Shown piece after piece: positions 1 to 12,244 of a DNA stretch of 64,000 nt (the stretch's first letter is position 1; each line of letters starts with the position of its first letter). The DNA is from Lonicera japonica (Eukaryota; Streptophyta; Magnoliopsida; Dipsacales; Caprifoliaceae). The stretch is taken from NCBI GenBank assembly GCA_021464415.1, contig CM038467.1, positions 46,437,715 through 46,501,714 on the forward strand. The letters run 5' to 3'. The position numbers and the translations under genes were made by a program. The notes beneath the pieces were generated by a model, which was not told where the DNA came from, did no database searches, and saw only the letters and a program-made list of their open reading frames with translations.

Positions 1-1270
1 TAGATTCTTATTATAATTTATTAAATTTAGTTTATGATCTATTGAAAGCAAATATAAACTACAGTTTAACGGGTATAATGAGTGTTTTGATCTTATACAC
101 AACTTTGACGGTGGAAGAATTACCAAATTAATTGAACTTAATTAATTTTATATTTTGCATTTAATAGAGTCGTGATACCAAATTAGTGCAAGATAATAAG
201 TAGAGTTTATCCGGCATGAATATTAGAAATATGATATCAAATATATATATGACTGTGTTGAACAAAATTGGATCGAAGGATTAATGAAGAAGAGTCAAGT
301 CCATAGAACAAATTATAATACGTGTTTCTTATATATTAAAGAAAGTTTAATATAGGGCAAGTACTGCGATAAAAAAATTTCCATTTTTCAAAGGATGGAT
401 TTTTCCAATTAAAAGAAAAATGGTCTCCATTTAATGGTAAGTGCAATGCAAGTATTAGTTTCTTATTTGCATTAATCTTCGTAATTATTCACAATCGCGT
501 CATAAACAAACCATTCATAAATAAATAATATATATATATATTAATCATATTTAGTAAAAAATAAAACAAGAAGGAATTTCAATTATTTTTTGCACATTTT
601 TTTTTTTACAATTGATAAAGAAATAGTTAGAGGCAAAGTTGAGGTGAAGTGTATCTGTGATTCAATTCTTGTAAGAACCTAGTTTGTGTTTTCTTTCTCT
701 GCGCCATATTTTATATGTAAGTTATTTTAAAAATTCAAAATAAGTACGTATAAATTTATTTATTTTCCTTTTGTAACTTTCCCATATTAGACACATCTTA
801 TGTTAATAATTTGAACCTGTCTCAAACTGGATTTGCGTTTGCATCTCCATCGCTCTCGAACATTTTTATAAATCGTTTTTTTCAAACTACCTCAATTTAA
901 ATGGAACTCGTTTATTCGATTTTGAACACAGAAAACCTTTTGTTTATGAGAACATATAATGTTCACGTACATACTTAAGTTTGTTCACTTTAATCTCCAA
1001 ATAATTTTTCCTTGACTAGATTTTTTATTTTCTGGAAAACAAAAATTACTAATAACTTTACTCACTATAAATTTTTCCTTTTTCTATTAAGAAAAAATAA
1101 AGAAATACTTTACCCCCGATAATTTTAAAGAAGATCAATGTTAGTAGTAAATGAAATTTCCATTTTGTTAAAATATAATAGTATGTATAATTTAAGATTG
1201 TCAACATAAATGTTGAATAAAAAATGTTATGAAAAGATCATGGTTGTCCAAGCGGTTGATTGTGTTGAAA
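1..1270. other. AT-rich upstream DNA of the WAK-like 1 duplication unit
   Basis: I see no gene here; the short open frames lack recognisable domains. The part from about 900 to 1200 is homologous to about 38140-38460 upstream of the second WAK-like gene: both share the stretch around 'gtttgttcactttaatctcc' and a later 'aatttaag..tg..acataaat'. This marks it as the start of a tandem segmental duplication. Confidence 0.5.
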
Positions 1271-1275
1271 GTTAT

Positions 1276-2881
1276 TGACGCCTCGAAGATATCTCGTTGT
1301 TTTAGCACAAGTACAGGCACGTCAAGTTGTAATATAGTCTCGGAAGTCCGAGTCTCGAGCCACAGGGATACTTGAAAAGGAATGGAATGGATTACAGATT
1401 TTACGGTTTTTCTGGTTTTGTAATTTGGTTTGCTTGTGAAACAACGGAAATGTAAAACGGCTGTAAAAATTAATAAGAAAAGCACTAAGGTAATTGGAGG
1501 TGAGTTGCGATTTAAGAAACGTTGATCACTAGCTCAAACAAAGACTTTGTTTCAAATCTCATTCGTGGATCAAAGTTATATTAAGAAAGAGACAAACAAC
1601 ATTTCACCAAAGATGAAGCCATCATTCCTACCTCTTAGCTACGGGTGTGAAGCACGATAACCCATTCCCGATGAAGCGAATCCGAGATAGATAGGACAAA
1701 CTCATCGTAAAAAGATTTAACATAAAGCAAGTTAGTGTATGAAATCTCATGATTTAAAGAATGAAAATTAGAAAGTGAATCCTAACAATGAAACGGAATG
1801 AAGTTTATGGGATAAATTTCTTAACTTATCAGTTATCATTTGAGAAAGAAAATAAAGAGTCTAAGTATCACATATAGTGTAAAAAGCACTCAATATATCC
1901 ACAAATGAATCAAAGATGAGTTAAACAAATTTATAACCCATCTATGGAGTTTAAGAGCTATTTGTAATTTCTACAAAGAGCAAAACGCTCTATGGATGAG
2001 GGAAAGAGATTACAAGCTTTCTAGAACCATACAAATATGTTGTATGTTCAATTAACAACTAAGAACTAAATATACAAGGCATATAAAGTCTTAAATTAAT
2101 ATGAAAATACCTAGAAAGCTTGAAAGAATGGAAGATATGGTGGAGAAAAGGATTCACAAATATTTATCAAACTTTAAACATGGATTGAGCCATTAATCAC
2201 CGAAAATTATACCGCGATTCACCTCCGTAACCTTAGTAAAAGACTACTCCATAATAGATGCAAAAACAAATATTATAGAAGAAGAAATCATTCTTACAAA
2301 TTAAACACTTACAAAGGAAAATGAAGAACAATACTCAAAGAGCTCTCACTTCTCTCTAGAACTTCTAAATGTGTAAAACTAGATCCTCCCTATCTACTCC
2401 CTTCCTTGGCCTAAAACTAGCCACAAAATAACTAAGAAATAATAAAATAAACAAGGAAAAATATCTAGAGACAATAATCCCTCAAAATAGGCTGAAAGGA
2501 GCAGGTAGTAGGTGTCCTTGCCAGGCCATAATCGATCATGATTATGCCCATGATCGATCATGGAAGTGTTCTGCTAGAAAAAAATGGTTCCATGATCGAT
2601 CATGGTTATGCCCATGATCGATCATGGTTCTATAATTTCTTCACTGATCACTTTGCAAACCTCCAAGCTTACTCTTGATCAAATCTTTGAAGGCCATTGT
2701 ATCGCATGCCTATAAACACATAGAAACACAAAAAAAGCACACCTAGCGGGGCAATATTAGATACAAAACTCGCTAAGACACTAATCTCGAGATAAGAGGA
2801 TAATTAGGCAGAATTAATGCAACAAACGCGTCTTGCGACTCCGAGAAAGTGCTTATACATGACAATATTATGCATTTATCA
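1276..2881 (-). mobile_element. Solo LTR, palindrome family P1 (copy 1)
   Basis: A 1606-bp sequence with TG...CA ends (TGACGCC...TTTATCA) flanked by a perfect 5-bp target-site duplication GTTAT at 1271-1275 and 2882-2886. No internal coding region is present, so it is best read as a solo LTR left by LTR-LTR recombination. The block near the left end (about 1310-1375, 'ctcggaagtccgag...ccacagggata') resembles, on the minus strand, U5 sequences of plant Ty3/gypsy LTRs, so the sense strand is probably minus. A second complete copy lies at 6386-8048. Assignment to gypsy is inference; the ends and duplication are direct. Confidence 0.85.
2527..2626. repeat. Cluster of CATGATCGATCATG palindromes (copy 1)
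   Basis: Four copies of a 14-bp palindrome with central TCGA at 2527-2540 (one mismatch), 2549-2562, 2591-2604 and 2613-2626. The third extends to a perfect 16-bp palindrome. The same cluster recurs at the matching place in the sister LTR at 7697-7793. Confidence 0.9.
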
Positions 2882-2886
2882 GTTAT

Positions 2887-3220
2887 AGAAAGAGAAACAG
2901 TTCGAGTCCTCCACTCACTCGAAATCTTGATCTTTACCCATCACTCACGCTAAAAAATAAATTAAAAAATATAATATTACTATGCCAACTTTGCCCTCTC
3001 TAATATTGAAAAAAACAAGTTTATATCTATATATAGTAAAGCTTTCCATTCGTTATTAACCCGGTCCCATAAAAAATAAATCAATTATACCTGCTCAATA
3101 AATTAATAAACAATTTTGTAATTAAAGTAACACTAAATATACTTTGTGCCCTGCAGACTGCTTTAAAGAATATAGTAGTTGAGGGAGCATAAAATTTGGT
3201 TAAGGTAAACTGGGCTGACC
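2887..3220. other. Gene-free DNA between solo LTR and gypsy A
   Basis: AT-rich with no coding signal. The stretch around 2955-3160 matches about 38480-38660 in the second duplication unit (both have 'caactttgccc/caacattgcccc tctaatatt' and 'aattaaagtaa..c.aaatat'), so this is duplicated WAK upstream DNA. Confidence 0.5.
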
Positions 3221-3225
3221 TAATT

Positions 3226-3894
3226 TGCTCAGAGGCCCATACTATGTGCCAAGCCTAAACGAAGAGGAATAGCTGGAAGATATGCCGACATGTGGGCGAC
3301 CGAGCCCACCGAGATGATCAATCGAGGCCGAGACCCATTGGGAATGGTGCACATGCCGTAACACATGTGGAATGCATTAGGAGTGCGTGGAGATGATCAT
3401 GCCAAATCGAACGGATCTATATAAGATCGTACAAATCTCCATTGCTCCACTACCAACGTACAAATTCAGAAGCTATTAGTAATGAATAAGGGAATGAAGA
3501 CTGGAGTATTATCCAAGTCTTACCCTCTTTAGTCATTTTACTATCAACCCTAATGAGAAGATGTAACCCTAATTCTATATGTATAAATAGAATAGGGACG
3601 GCTCAAGAAAAGGGTTGGTTACTGAGTATTTGGGCGATTCTATAGTTTCTAGTCTACTTAATCTGTTTAGAGAGAGAGCGCTTGTAACACCATTAATATT
3701 GTCTTAAGAGCTCAATACAGTAACCACACACACACACAAACAGAGGACGTACTACTGGACTAGCATAAACGCTGCTAGGGGAACCTACCATACCCAAAAA
3801 ATTCATTTGTCTTGACTCACCTTATTTTCCACGCATACAAACTCGTTTCTCAAATCATCTGAGTGGGTTGGGCCTAAAATTTAGACCACCTACA
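3226..3894 (+). repeat. Left (5') LTR of gypsy A
   Basis: 669 bp, TGCTCAGAGG...CCTACA, a direct copy of 19150-19817. It contains a TATA box and a U5 block around 3740-3800 ('gaggacgta...ctggactagcataa...ggggaacctacc') that is shared with the LTRs at 42403-43231 and 46204-47030. Confidence 0.85.
3582..3589 (+). promoter_or_regulatory. TATA box of gypsy A LTR
   Basis: TATAAATA within 'cctaattctatatgtataaa', the presumed start of LTR transcription. The same sequence context occurs in the LBD-carrying element at 42973-42980. Confidence 0.6.
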
Positions 3895-3914
3895 GTTGTC
3901 GCTGTCTATGGGAA
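3895..3914 (+). other. Primer-binding-like site of gypsy A
   Basis: 'gttgtcgctgtctatgggaa' lies directly after the left LTR and is a mutated form of 'gttggcgccgtctgtgggaa' at 43232-43251. That form is a common plant gypsy primer-binding sequence starting TGGCGCC. Confidence 0.65.
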
Positions 3915-3992
3915 TGAGAGAGACAATTCTTTTCCTTTCGAAAAGCTGGTGAGTTTAATTTTTCTCCACCGAAAAAAGTAGTACTTATCAAC

Positions 3993-4185
3993 ATGCCTCA
4001 GATAAGAGTGGCCACTTTGCAGATTTTGCAGATGCAACCAACGGTGGGAGATGGCGGTTTATCACCCATCCAATAATAACAAAATAATCCCCCAAATCTG
4101 CAGGTCAGCACGAATAAGAGGCTGATCAATAACAATTATGATGACCATGATGTCATTGGTGGGGGTGCTGTCAGCAATACGACGT
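3993..4185 (+). pseudogene. gag fragment of gypsy A
   Basis: A methionine start (MPQIRVATLQILQ) about 100 nt past the primer-binding site opens a frame read through to the nested insertion at 4186, with in-frame stop codons after about 28 residues. Position between the 5' LTR and protease fits gag; no zinc knuckle remains. Too decayed for a domain match by eye. Confidence 0.45.
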
Positions 4186-4324
4186 TGTAGACACCCCGAT
4201 CCGTGACCCCCGCAAGAACCCTAACGACCTTTGAAAGTACTGTTTTTTAGTCCGGAACTCACCCGAACACCCGAAACTGCCCCGAAAGAGTTTGTTGGCC
4301 AAACAAACGCGTTTTAAGTTGAAA

Positions 4325-4657
4325 TGTCGCGCGACAGTCCAGTATGTCGTGCTACAATCCCCTTTCCAGGGACATGTCGCGCGACATTCACCCCACCATT
4401 CCACTTTCTGACTCAGCAGTGAGTCAGAATCATCATTAAAAGCAGTATGTCGCGCGACATTCTCCCCTTTCCAGGGACATGTCGCGCGACAAACACCCCA
4501 CCACTCCACTTTCTGACTCAGCAATGAGTCAGAATCATCATTAAAGTAAGTGTCGCGCGACAGTCAAGATTGTCGCGCGACATATTGCCAAATGTCGCGC
4601 GACATACCCACTTTCCAGGGACATGTCGCGCGACATACTGCCAAATGTCGCGCGACA
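4325..4657. repeat. Cluster of nine perfect TGTCGCGCGACA palindromes
   Basis: Perfect 12-bp copies start at 4325, 4375, 4448, 4480, 4551, 4571, 4593, 4624 and 4646, with one degenerate copy at 4345. Part of the spacing comes from a duplicated unit ('ccactttctgactcagcaatgag'). A TATA box follows 17 bp after the last copy. Confidence 0.95.
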
Positions 4658-4673
4658 TTTGCCCTTTCGGCAC

Positions 4674-4680
4674 TATAAAT
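4674..4680 (+). promoter_or_regulatory. TATA box next to TGTCGCGCGACA cluster
   Basis: TATAAAT in 'ggcactataaatacagc', immediately downstream of the last palindrome. The arrangement repeats at 60855. Confidence 0.6.
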
Positions 4681-4739
4681 ACAGCAATTTCGGAGCAAGA
4701 TCAAAGCTGAAAGCAGTGCAGCAATTTCGGCACTATAAA

Positions 4740-5860
4740 GATTATATTACCAAGAACGCAATGAGAGCTTATATGAAGAGGGCATAGTGCGTCGAAAGAG
4801 CGTTTGGGGCCGAGGTGATGTTAGTCACAGCTTACAGGATAGAAAGGCGTGATAAAGGGGCTTATAAAATTAAGTTCACTGAGGAAGACATGAGAGGGGT
4901 AGATACCCCACATAACGATGCATTAATACTGACTGCTAACATCAACATTTTTGACGCTAAGAGAGTGCTGATTGATCTAAGGAATTCATCTGAGATAATG
5001 TATCACATCATATTTAAGAAGCTGAATCTCCCGCCCTTCAGGTCAAAGATATTGATTCCCTTGTGATTAGCTTTAGTGGAGAAGTAGTTTGGCTGATTGC
5101 CATAGCCGAGGTACCGGTCTGTTTGGGGTCGAAACAGAAAGTGGTGAAGTTCATTGTCATGGACATAGACTCTCCTTATAATGAAATTCCTAGCAAAGGG
5201 CGGTTTTAACCAAATATATTCCATTGCTTCTCCCCTCCATGAAACTGGCCAAGAAGTTATTCAAAGAATTTGATTCGGCATACATTGAAAAGTTCTCCAA
5301 AACAAACAATAGTCATGCCGAAGTTTTAGCCACTCTTGCCTCAGTAATTAATTCAGACATGAAAAGGATAATTGAGGTAGAATTCTTGCAAAGACCAAGC
5401 ACAGAGACTGATCAGGCACAAGACATGGTTTTTATGATAGACGCCGATTTGGGGATCTTATAGATGGATCCGATCGTTCTATACCTCAAAAGGGGAATTT
5501 TCTTATCGATAGCTCGGAAGCATACTGAATCAGGGTTCAAGCCAACCAATATTGGTTCTCCTGGGGACAGGTTGTATAGAAGATCATTCTCCGGTCCCTA
5601 CTTAAAGTGCATGTATCCAAAGCAGGTTCAGCAAATATTGCACCATTTACATGAGGGTAGTTATGGGAGTCACTGGGGGAGACCCTTGGCCCACAAATAA
5701 AAAGAAAAAGTTACTAGTGGTTGTACATACAAAAAGATGCACTAGCTTATGCAAAGAAGTGCGATAAATGTCAAAAGCATGCATTGATCATCAATATACC
5801 TAATACCAAGCTTGGTCCTATCACAAGCCCTTGGTCTTTTGCCCAATGGGGTTTGGATAT
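4740..5860 (+). pseudogene. pol remnant of gypsy A: protease, RNase H end, integrase N-terminus
   Basis: Reading through stops and frameshifts: the protease segment at about 4900-5020 contains PHNDALILTANI and then VLIDLRNSSEIMY, where families normally have D-T/S/N-G-S-S, so the catalytic triplet is lost. A segment at about 5300-5400 (NSHAEVLATLASV) fits the RNase H end. 5600-5790 holds the integrase zinc-binding pattern (H-x-H in LHEGSYGSHWG, then C-x2-C in KKCDKCQKH). The frame ends in WSFAQWGLDIV at the insertion point of gypsy B and continues at 17515. Most of reverse transcriptase is missing, so there is a large deletion besides point damage. Confidence 0.8.
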
Positions 5861-6385
5861 TGTGATGACCCGAAATCCCGTTGAGAGGATTTCACCTCCA
5901 GGACACAGTTAATCACAGTGTCGTATGCGACGACGAGTGATAAGGTGTAAATCATAACTTAAATAAAAAGAGAATTATTAATAAAGCCATATATTTTAAA
6001 AAAATTCGGCAAGCGGAGTTTATACTTTCAGTAAAACCATTTCCTGTCAAACCAACACAAGTTTAACTAAAATAATATCTCCATATCTATCAATTCCTTG
6101 TCAAATAAAAAGTAACATTCCCGTACAAAGTAATCCCTCTAACGAGGTTCCAATCTCATAAAAATACTTTACACATATGGCTATAGAGTTTAACACAATA
6201 TAAAATGAATGGTTAAACAAAGAAGACCCAAGTTGTTTCCCAAACGACTTTCGTAATCCAATCTTCAGAGCTATCTAAACTGTGAGCGCACCGTCCCCGG
6301 GGAACATCTGCAAAACCTGGTTTGGAAAATGGGAGTGAGCCAAATGGGCTCAGTGGGAACTATAAGAGTTTGTATAAGAAGGTAG

Positions 6386-8048
6386 TGACGCCACTAGAAA
6401 AGCACGTTGCGATAAAGCCCAAGTGCAGGCGCGTCAAGTTGTAATATAGTCTCGGAAGTCCGAGTGTCGAACCACAGGGATAAGTGAAAAGGAATGGAAT
6501 GGATTACGGATTAAGTGGTTTTCAGATTTTGTGAGTTGGATTGGTTTCAAAATAACGGAAATGTAAAACGGGTGTGAAAATTGCTAAGAAAGCACTAAGG
6601 TAGGTGGAGGTTAGTTACGATTTAAGAGACGGTGATCGATAGCTCATACAAAGATTACAACACTAGGTTTCTCGAGATATGGGGAATGTTGGTGTTTCTA
6701 TCAATAGCAAAGGGTGCAACGCTAGGCGACTCATTCCCGGATTGAAGCTATATCACGAGAGAAACAAACAACATTCCACGAAAGACGAGGTTATCGTTCC
6801 TATCTCTTAGCTACGGGTGTGAAGCAAGGCAACCCATTCCCGATGAAGCTAATCCGAGATAGATATGACAAACTCATCATAAAAAGATTTAACATAACGC
6901 AAGTGTGTGTAATCTCATGATTTAAAGAATGAAAATTATAAAGTGAATCCTAACAGCGAAACGGAATGAAGTTTATGGGATAAATTCGTCAACTCATCGT
7001 TTATCACATATGGTAGAAAATAAAGAGTCTAAGTATCACATAAAGTGTAAGAAGCACTCAATATATCAATAAATGAATCAAAGATAAGCTAAACAAATTT
7101 ATAATCCATCTATGGAGTTTTAAGAACTATTCATAATTTCTATGAAGAGGGAAAAGCTCCATGGTTGGGGGAAAGAGACTACGAGCTTTCTAGAACCATA
7201 TAAAAATGTTGTATGTTCATTAACAACCAAGAACTAAATATACAAGGCATATAAAGTCTTAACTTAATATGAAAATACCTAGAAAGCTTGAAATAATGGA
7301 GGATTTCAAGAAGAAGAAGAAGATTCACAAATATTTATCAAACTTTAAACATGGATTGAGCCATTAATCACCAAAAATCATATCGCAATCAACCTCCATA
7401 ACCTTAGTAATAGACTACTCCATAATAGATGCAAGAACAAATATTATAGAAGAAGAAATCATTCTTATAAATCAAAATACTTACAAGGGAAAATGAAGAA
7501 CAATGAACAAGAGCTCTCCCTTCTCTCTACAACTTCCAAGTGTGTCAAACTAGATAAAAATCTAAATATCATCTCCTAGACTAAAAAATAGCTCAAGGAG
7601 TACAAAAACTAATAAAATAAACAAGGGAAAATATCTAGGAACCAAAACCCCCGAAATAAGGCTAAAAGCAGGAGTTGGTGAATGTCCCCGCCAGGCCATG
7701 ATCGATCATGGTGTACCCATGATCGATCATGAGGTCCTCTGCCTGAAGATTATTTGCACCATGATCGATCATGGAATTCCATGATCGATCATGCTTCTGG
7801 AAATTCTCTAAATCAGCACTTTTGTAGCTTTTGGCTAGCACTTGATCAATTCCTCGAAGGCCATCGCATCCTATGCCTATAAACACACAGAAACACAACA
7901 AAAGCACACCTAGCGGGACAATATCAGATACAAAACTTGCTAAGACACTAATCTCAAGATAAGCGGATAATTAGGCAGAATTAATGCAATAAACGCGTCA
8001 ATCGACTTCGAGAGAGAGCTTATGCATGACAATATTAGGCGTTTATCA
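6386..8048 (-). mobile_element. Solo LTR, palindrome family P1 (copy 2)
   Basis: 1663 bp, TGACGCC...TTTATCA, with a perfect 5-bp duplication GGTAG at 6381-6385 and 8049-8053. The uninterrupted counterpart in the right gypsy B LTR at about 15610-15630 reads 'aagaaagtaggttggaagcc', which gives the empty site and confirms the boundaries. It is collinear along its length with 1276-2881. No internal region, hence a solo LTR. Confidence 0.9.
7697..7793. repeat. Cluster of CATGATCGATCATG palindromes (copy 2)
   Basis: Four perfect 14-bp copies at 7697-7710, 7718-7731, 7760-7773 and 7780-7793. On the minus strand they sit about 255-350 bp from the TGATAAACG end of the LTR, matching the sister cluster at 2527-2626. 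The repeated peptide MIDHG in a minus-strand open frame here is only the translation of the palindrome. Confidence 0.95.
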
Positions 8049-9604
8049 GGTAGGTTGGAAACCATGCAATGCAATATAATAAAAGTAAATTTAGTTTATA
8101 TTCTACTTCTCTGTAATAAATCACCTCAGGGTAAAATACATTTCTTTTTGTATATATATAAATGTAAATACATATATATATAATACATTTCTGAAGCAGC
8201 CAATGCACGGAAAACCTTTCTTGAAATGTATATATAATGTCCCCAACCCAAAGTAAAAAAAAGGCAATATATGTATATATATTTCATCATACTATATATG
8301 CCAGAACACCACGACTAGATCTATCACATCAATCATATATACGTCTCATCCAGGAATTTAGATCTACTATGCATAGAGATAGCCGGCAATTCGGTTTCTA
8401 CTGCCCCCAAGGCAGGGACCACCTACTAGGTCCACCTAGATGAAAATTGCCCCTAAGGCAATATAATAGTCTCACGTAGCCACCAAGGCTATACGCTACG
8501 GGTATCACCAATATATATCTAGTATGAATGGTGTGGCCATCCGATAATAGTACAAATAAAATCCAAAAGATAGTAAACGCATCAAATCAAGGAAATCATA
8601 AGAACATATAATATAACAGATGTCGGTACATGTATTCCCTATGTATCTGTATAATTCGTATACATATATATATATCCATTCCAGATATGTGTACATATAC
8701 ATATTGTAAAACATATAGTGGTATTGTTGTTGTACTTGAACTAGGCTTGCTAGGTCCATCAATTAATGGCTCAGTTAAAAGATCATTAATTTGGGAGGCA
8801 CTATAAGATTTCTGTCATTGTGGCACCAAGCCAAGAATAATCTTCTTTTCATAGTATGAAAGTTCTATATAGACCTCCCCTTGAGACCATAACAGTTTGT
8901 TTATATATAAAGGGTTTATAATTATGCTTAGCATAGTTATGGACTGGCCAAATAAGTAATAAAATACATAAATTACAAACCAGTAGTCGAAGTACAACAA
9001 CAATATTACAGATAAGAGTAATCAATACCAAAGTATACTTTTAAAACCATGTATCGCGTCGTAAATATGCGTATCATAGCATAGAGTTCATAACCATATC
9101 CGTATATAGGGGCTTTATGCCAAACTTTAGGAAATTAATGTAGGAATTGGGGTTTCTAGTATCATCCACCATTTATATACATATTAAATCCAAATCAATC
9201 GAATAAACAGAGAAAATTAACCCGAACCCCATGAATATGCAATTTAGGTAGAAAAACCCTAGGTTTGGTTTGATTAGGCACAAATATGTTATAATAACTT
9301 AAAAATAATCTTTAATACTATTGATCCCACCTATTGAAGGTTAATCCCTCGAAGAATTGCAGAAGAATCAAGTCAAAAAGGCCTAGCCGCAAAAATTCCT
9401 AAAGTTGCTTTAAAACCCTGGCTATGTTGGATGGAGTTGGAGAAGGAGATGAAAATGATGATAAAGATGATGAGGATGATGTTAGTTTGGTGTGGAATAA
9501 TAAGCAGAGAGTGATCTCTCAATATCCCCTCAACTCACTCCTCACTTCTCTCTCTAAAAGCTCTCCATTGATAGGGTTAAAAATAAAGAAAAAAGGAGAA
9601 GAAG

Positions 9605-9694
9605 ATATATAAAAAACCTCGCCAGTCTGATGTAGGGGATGTAGTTGATTATATGATGTCGTCGACTCACCCAACTGCCATGTATTCGACTACG
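9605..9694 (-). promoter_or_regulatory. Palindrome-like cluster and TATA-like box in gypsy B left LTR
   Basis: Degenerate copies of a TGTAGTCGACTACA-type palindrome at about 9640-9653, 9655-9668 and 9681-9694, followed on the minus strand by TATATA at about 9605-9611. The same motif is perfect in the Sirevirus-like LTR at 52632-52709. This segment is deleted from the right LTR. Confidence 0.5.
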
Positions 9695-10077
9695 TGGTTA
9701 TCTTTTCGCCTCCTTCAATTTTTGGTCAATAGCTCGACTTTGCTCGCACTTTTGGACATCAAAGAGCTGGAATTAGGTCTTGGCCAAAACACGGAAGTTG
9801 TAGAGAGCTATGAAAACTAGGCATAAAGGAAGGCGGAGACCATTTTTGATAAAAGATGAAGAAGTTATGGGGTTCCAAAGTTGGTCCGAAATAAACAAAT
9901 CGAGTAAGATCAAATTAACTTGTGATTTTCGAGCCGACTTTCGTCCGAGCAACCCGAAATGGTCATTATAACACACTTAAATACCTTAAGATGTCGTGTT
10001 AGAAGTCCCTGGACCACGACAACCTTTACAGAACCCAATTTGACTATCCGAAGCCAAATTATGTCTTATACGCGATT

Positions 10078-10145
10078 AGGCCGTGGTTCTGAATTCTGTC
10101 CTCGAAATTCCCTTCGTTAAGAAATTTTGTCCTCGAAATTCCCAT
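10078..10145 (-). other. Polypurine/pre-LTR motif of gypsy B
   Basis: On the minus strand a 'gggaatttcgaggacaaaat' type motif occurs twice (about 10085-10110 and 10120-10145) next to the 3' LTR. 'gaggac(g/a)aaa' motifs of this kind precede the 3' LTR of Tekay/Del-like plant gypsy elements. Confidence 0.6.
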
Positions 10146-11237
10146 AGGATAGCTTACCCACCCAAAGTACAAGTGGTTCTGAATTCTACATAGTTGCCCT
10201 TTTTTACAAGAGAAGACTACAATAGCCAATGAAGAAAGATTCCAAACTCAAGGATCAGAACAACATAAATAATTTTATCAAATGATAAAGAAGAAAGACC
10301 ACATAACTAAAGTCATCTAATACATTCTCTTTCACAAGCCACAACCTCTTTAAGAGTTTCAATGGAAATTGATACTTGACCAAACACGAGGGTTTTCCAC
10401 CAGCCAATATTCATAAACAAAGTAGTGAAAGATAGAACTTTCATTCTATAGCCTCTCTCTCTCATCCAACTTATTGAGTAATGCAACAATCTTGTCTTCA
10501 CCAACCCAGTTTCTAACCACCGCGTTCTTCAACTCGATATAGGCACTATACTCAACATTCACCTCGTAATGGCTTTAGAAGTTTCTAACGCAAGAGACTT
10601 GGGATGATCATATTAAAATACGGGGTGATTGTAGTTCCGTAACCAGAGTTATACTCAAACAGATGCTTAGGTAACACTAAGTTTCGAATATGGAAGGGTT
10701 TTCAGTGTTTTCATACTCACAGAGAGGTACTATCTTCAAGTAATCAAAGGATGACTAAAAGGGTCCAAATTGAAGTGTGAGGCCTATTTTACGGTATATT
10801 GGTAGCCTTTCTCTCCCAATCGGATTACGATGGCAATGGTGTTACATAACTTGTAGATGGAAAGTTCTACTAAAAATTTTGGAACACTGAACCAAAACAT
10901 TATAGTTTGAATACGGGCAATATACTTAGTACACTAATTTGAAGTCTGGCCTGAGTTTAATTTCCATATAATTGGGAGAAAAGAATACAAGTCAATCTTT
11001 CAAAAGCTAAATAAGAGCAACTCTCAATTCAGTTAAGATAACTATGGTGTTATCCAACAAGTAAATAGATAGCTCTACTATAGTTAGAGCTACCGGACCA
11101 AAATCATTAACGTTCGAATATGGAAATCGAATTCCTCACCCTGCTTTGAAATTCGAACTGGATTCCAATTTCATCCATTCGAAACCAATAAATGAGGAAA
11201 ATGCATGGGTCAATTTTTAAAAGCTGAATCAGAATAA
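10146..11237 (-). other. Decayed interior of gypsy B (3' part)
   Basis: No reverse transcriptase, RNase H or integrase motif is recognisable on either strand; only short open frames without known domains. Its identity as gypsy B interior follows from its place between the two LTRs. Confidence 0.45.
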
Positions 11238-12128
11238 CTCACTGTGAGAATCCGGACCCATACCCCCGAGAGAGGGAAGTCCTCCGTTCTCGGTTTCATT
11301 TGAAAACTTGTTTTGTAGAGTCGCCAGTTTGTTTTACGAGAAAACAAACAAAAGGTCGTACGAAGGATAATTCGAAAACGAACTATCTTTCATACATTTG
11401 AAACCAGAGATTTATTTTGAAAATTTACTTTGCTAGGGTTCGGGAACTACGTTACGAATTGGGAAGGTGTTAGGCACCCAATTCGCCCTTTCGGTCTCTT
11501 AATGGATCATGTATTTAATTCCTATTTTAGATATCTTGCAAATAGTTCGAATGGTTTTCAGAATAGTCCTTTCCGGATAAATTCAGTTTAAAATAATATT
11601 TTGAAATCAGACTCGAGCTTTTCGAGCGCCTACGTATTCATTCGAAGAATGAAATCAGAGTCTCGTAGTTCCTTTCTTTTGGAAACTGTTTTTGTATTTT
11701 TGTTTGTTTTGAAAACATGTCAAAACAGATTTTAGATTTCTTGTTAAACTTAGAAAGGATTTGTTTTGAAAGCAATGAACTTCTTTGCAAGTTATCTAAT
11801 TTTCTATATTAAAAATGAATACTTAAATGCGATATTGAAATTAAGAAAGGTTGTAGATAGACGTACCTGATGCGCTTGCCGAAGAAATGAGAGCCTTGCC
11901 TTGTTGCCTTGCTTGCTTCCTTCTCTCTCTAGAACTTTCTCTCTCTAGATTTTCTCTCTCTAAAACTTTCTCTCTCTAGAAATTCTCTTTCAGAATTTCT
12001 CTAAAATGACTTTCTAAAGATTTTGACAGAGTTTCTACTTACTAAAAACACTATTGAGTGTTGATCCTCTAAAAAGAGAGCCCAAAGGTCCTATTTATAG
12101 AGGAAAAATGTAGAAAAATGACCAGGGT

Positions 12129-12237
12129 AGCCGCGCGGCTAGGAGCCAGCCGTACGGTTGGGAGCCAACCGTGCGGCTAGGGTATGCGCCAACCGTACGG
12201 TTGGGAGCCAACCGTGCGGTTGGAGGCGTGCGGCTGG
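12129..12237. repeat. Cluster of AACCGTACGGTT-type palindromes
   Basis: 12-bp units AGCCGCGCGGCT (12129), AGCCGTACGGTT (12148), AACCGTGCGGCT (12167), AACCGTACGGTT (12191), AACCGTGCGGTT (12210) and a partial unit at 12226, spaced 19 bp apart except across 12179-12190. On the minus strand a TATA box (TATAAAT, 12093-12099) lies 30 bp downstream. Confidence 0.9.
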
Positions 12238-12244
12238 CTGTCAA

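Larger units (their letters stand above)
4186..4738 (+). mobile_element. Truncated LTR, palindrome family P2 (copy 1)
   Basis: Begins TGTAGACACC and runs collinear with the complete element at 60460-61740 through its palindrome cluster to the TATA box. It then ends in a short local duplication ('gcaatttcggcactataaa' occurs at about 4664 and 4721) where gypsy A pol resumes. The downstream half seen in the 60460 copy is absent, so this is a 3'-truncated copy. The right boundary is approximate. Confidence 0.75.
5861..10077 (-). repeat. Left (3') LTR of gypsy B, interrupted by a solo LTR
   Basis: Collinear with 15092-17514 once the insertion 6386-8053 is removed. It lacks the last 35 bp or so present in the right copy ('atttgcgagagacaatt...gttaca'). 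It keeps about 167 bp around 9601-9767, holding the TATA-like and palindrome region, that the right copy has lost. Confidence 0.8.

Noticed and set aside
4325..4657. CRISPR-like array of TGTCGCGCGACA units
   Set aside because: Units are 12 bp with unequal spacing, in a eukaryotic LTR, without cas genes.
7662..7907. Protein with MIDHG repeats
   Set aside because: The repeats are translations of the CATGATCGATCATG palindromes in a solo LTR.
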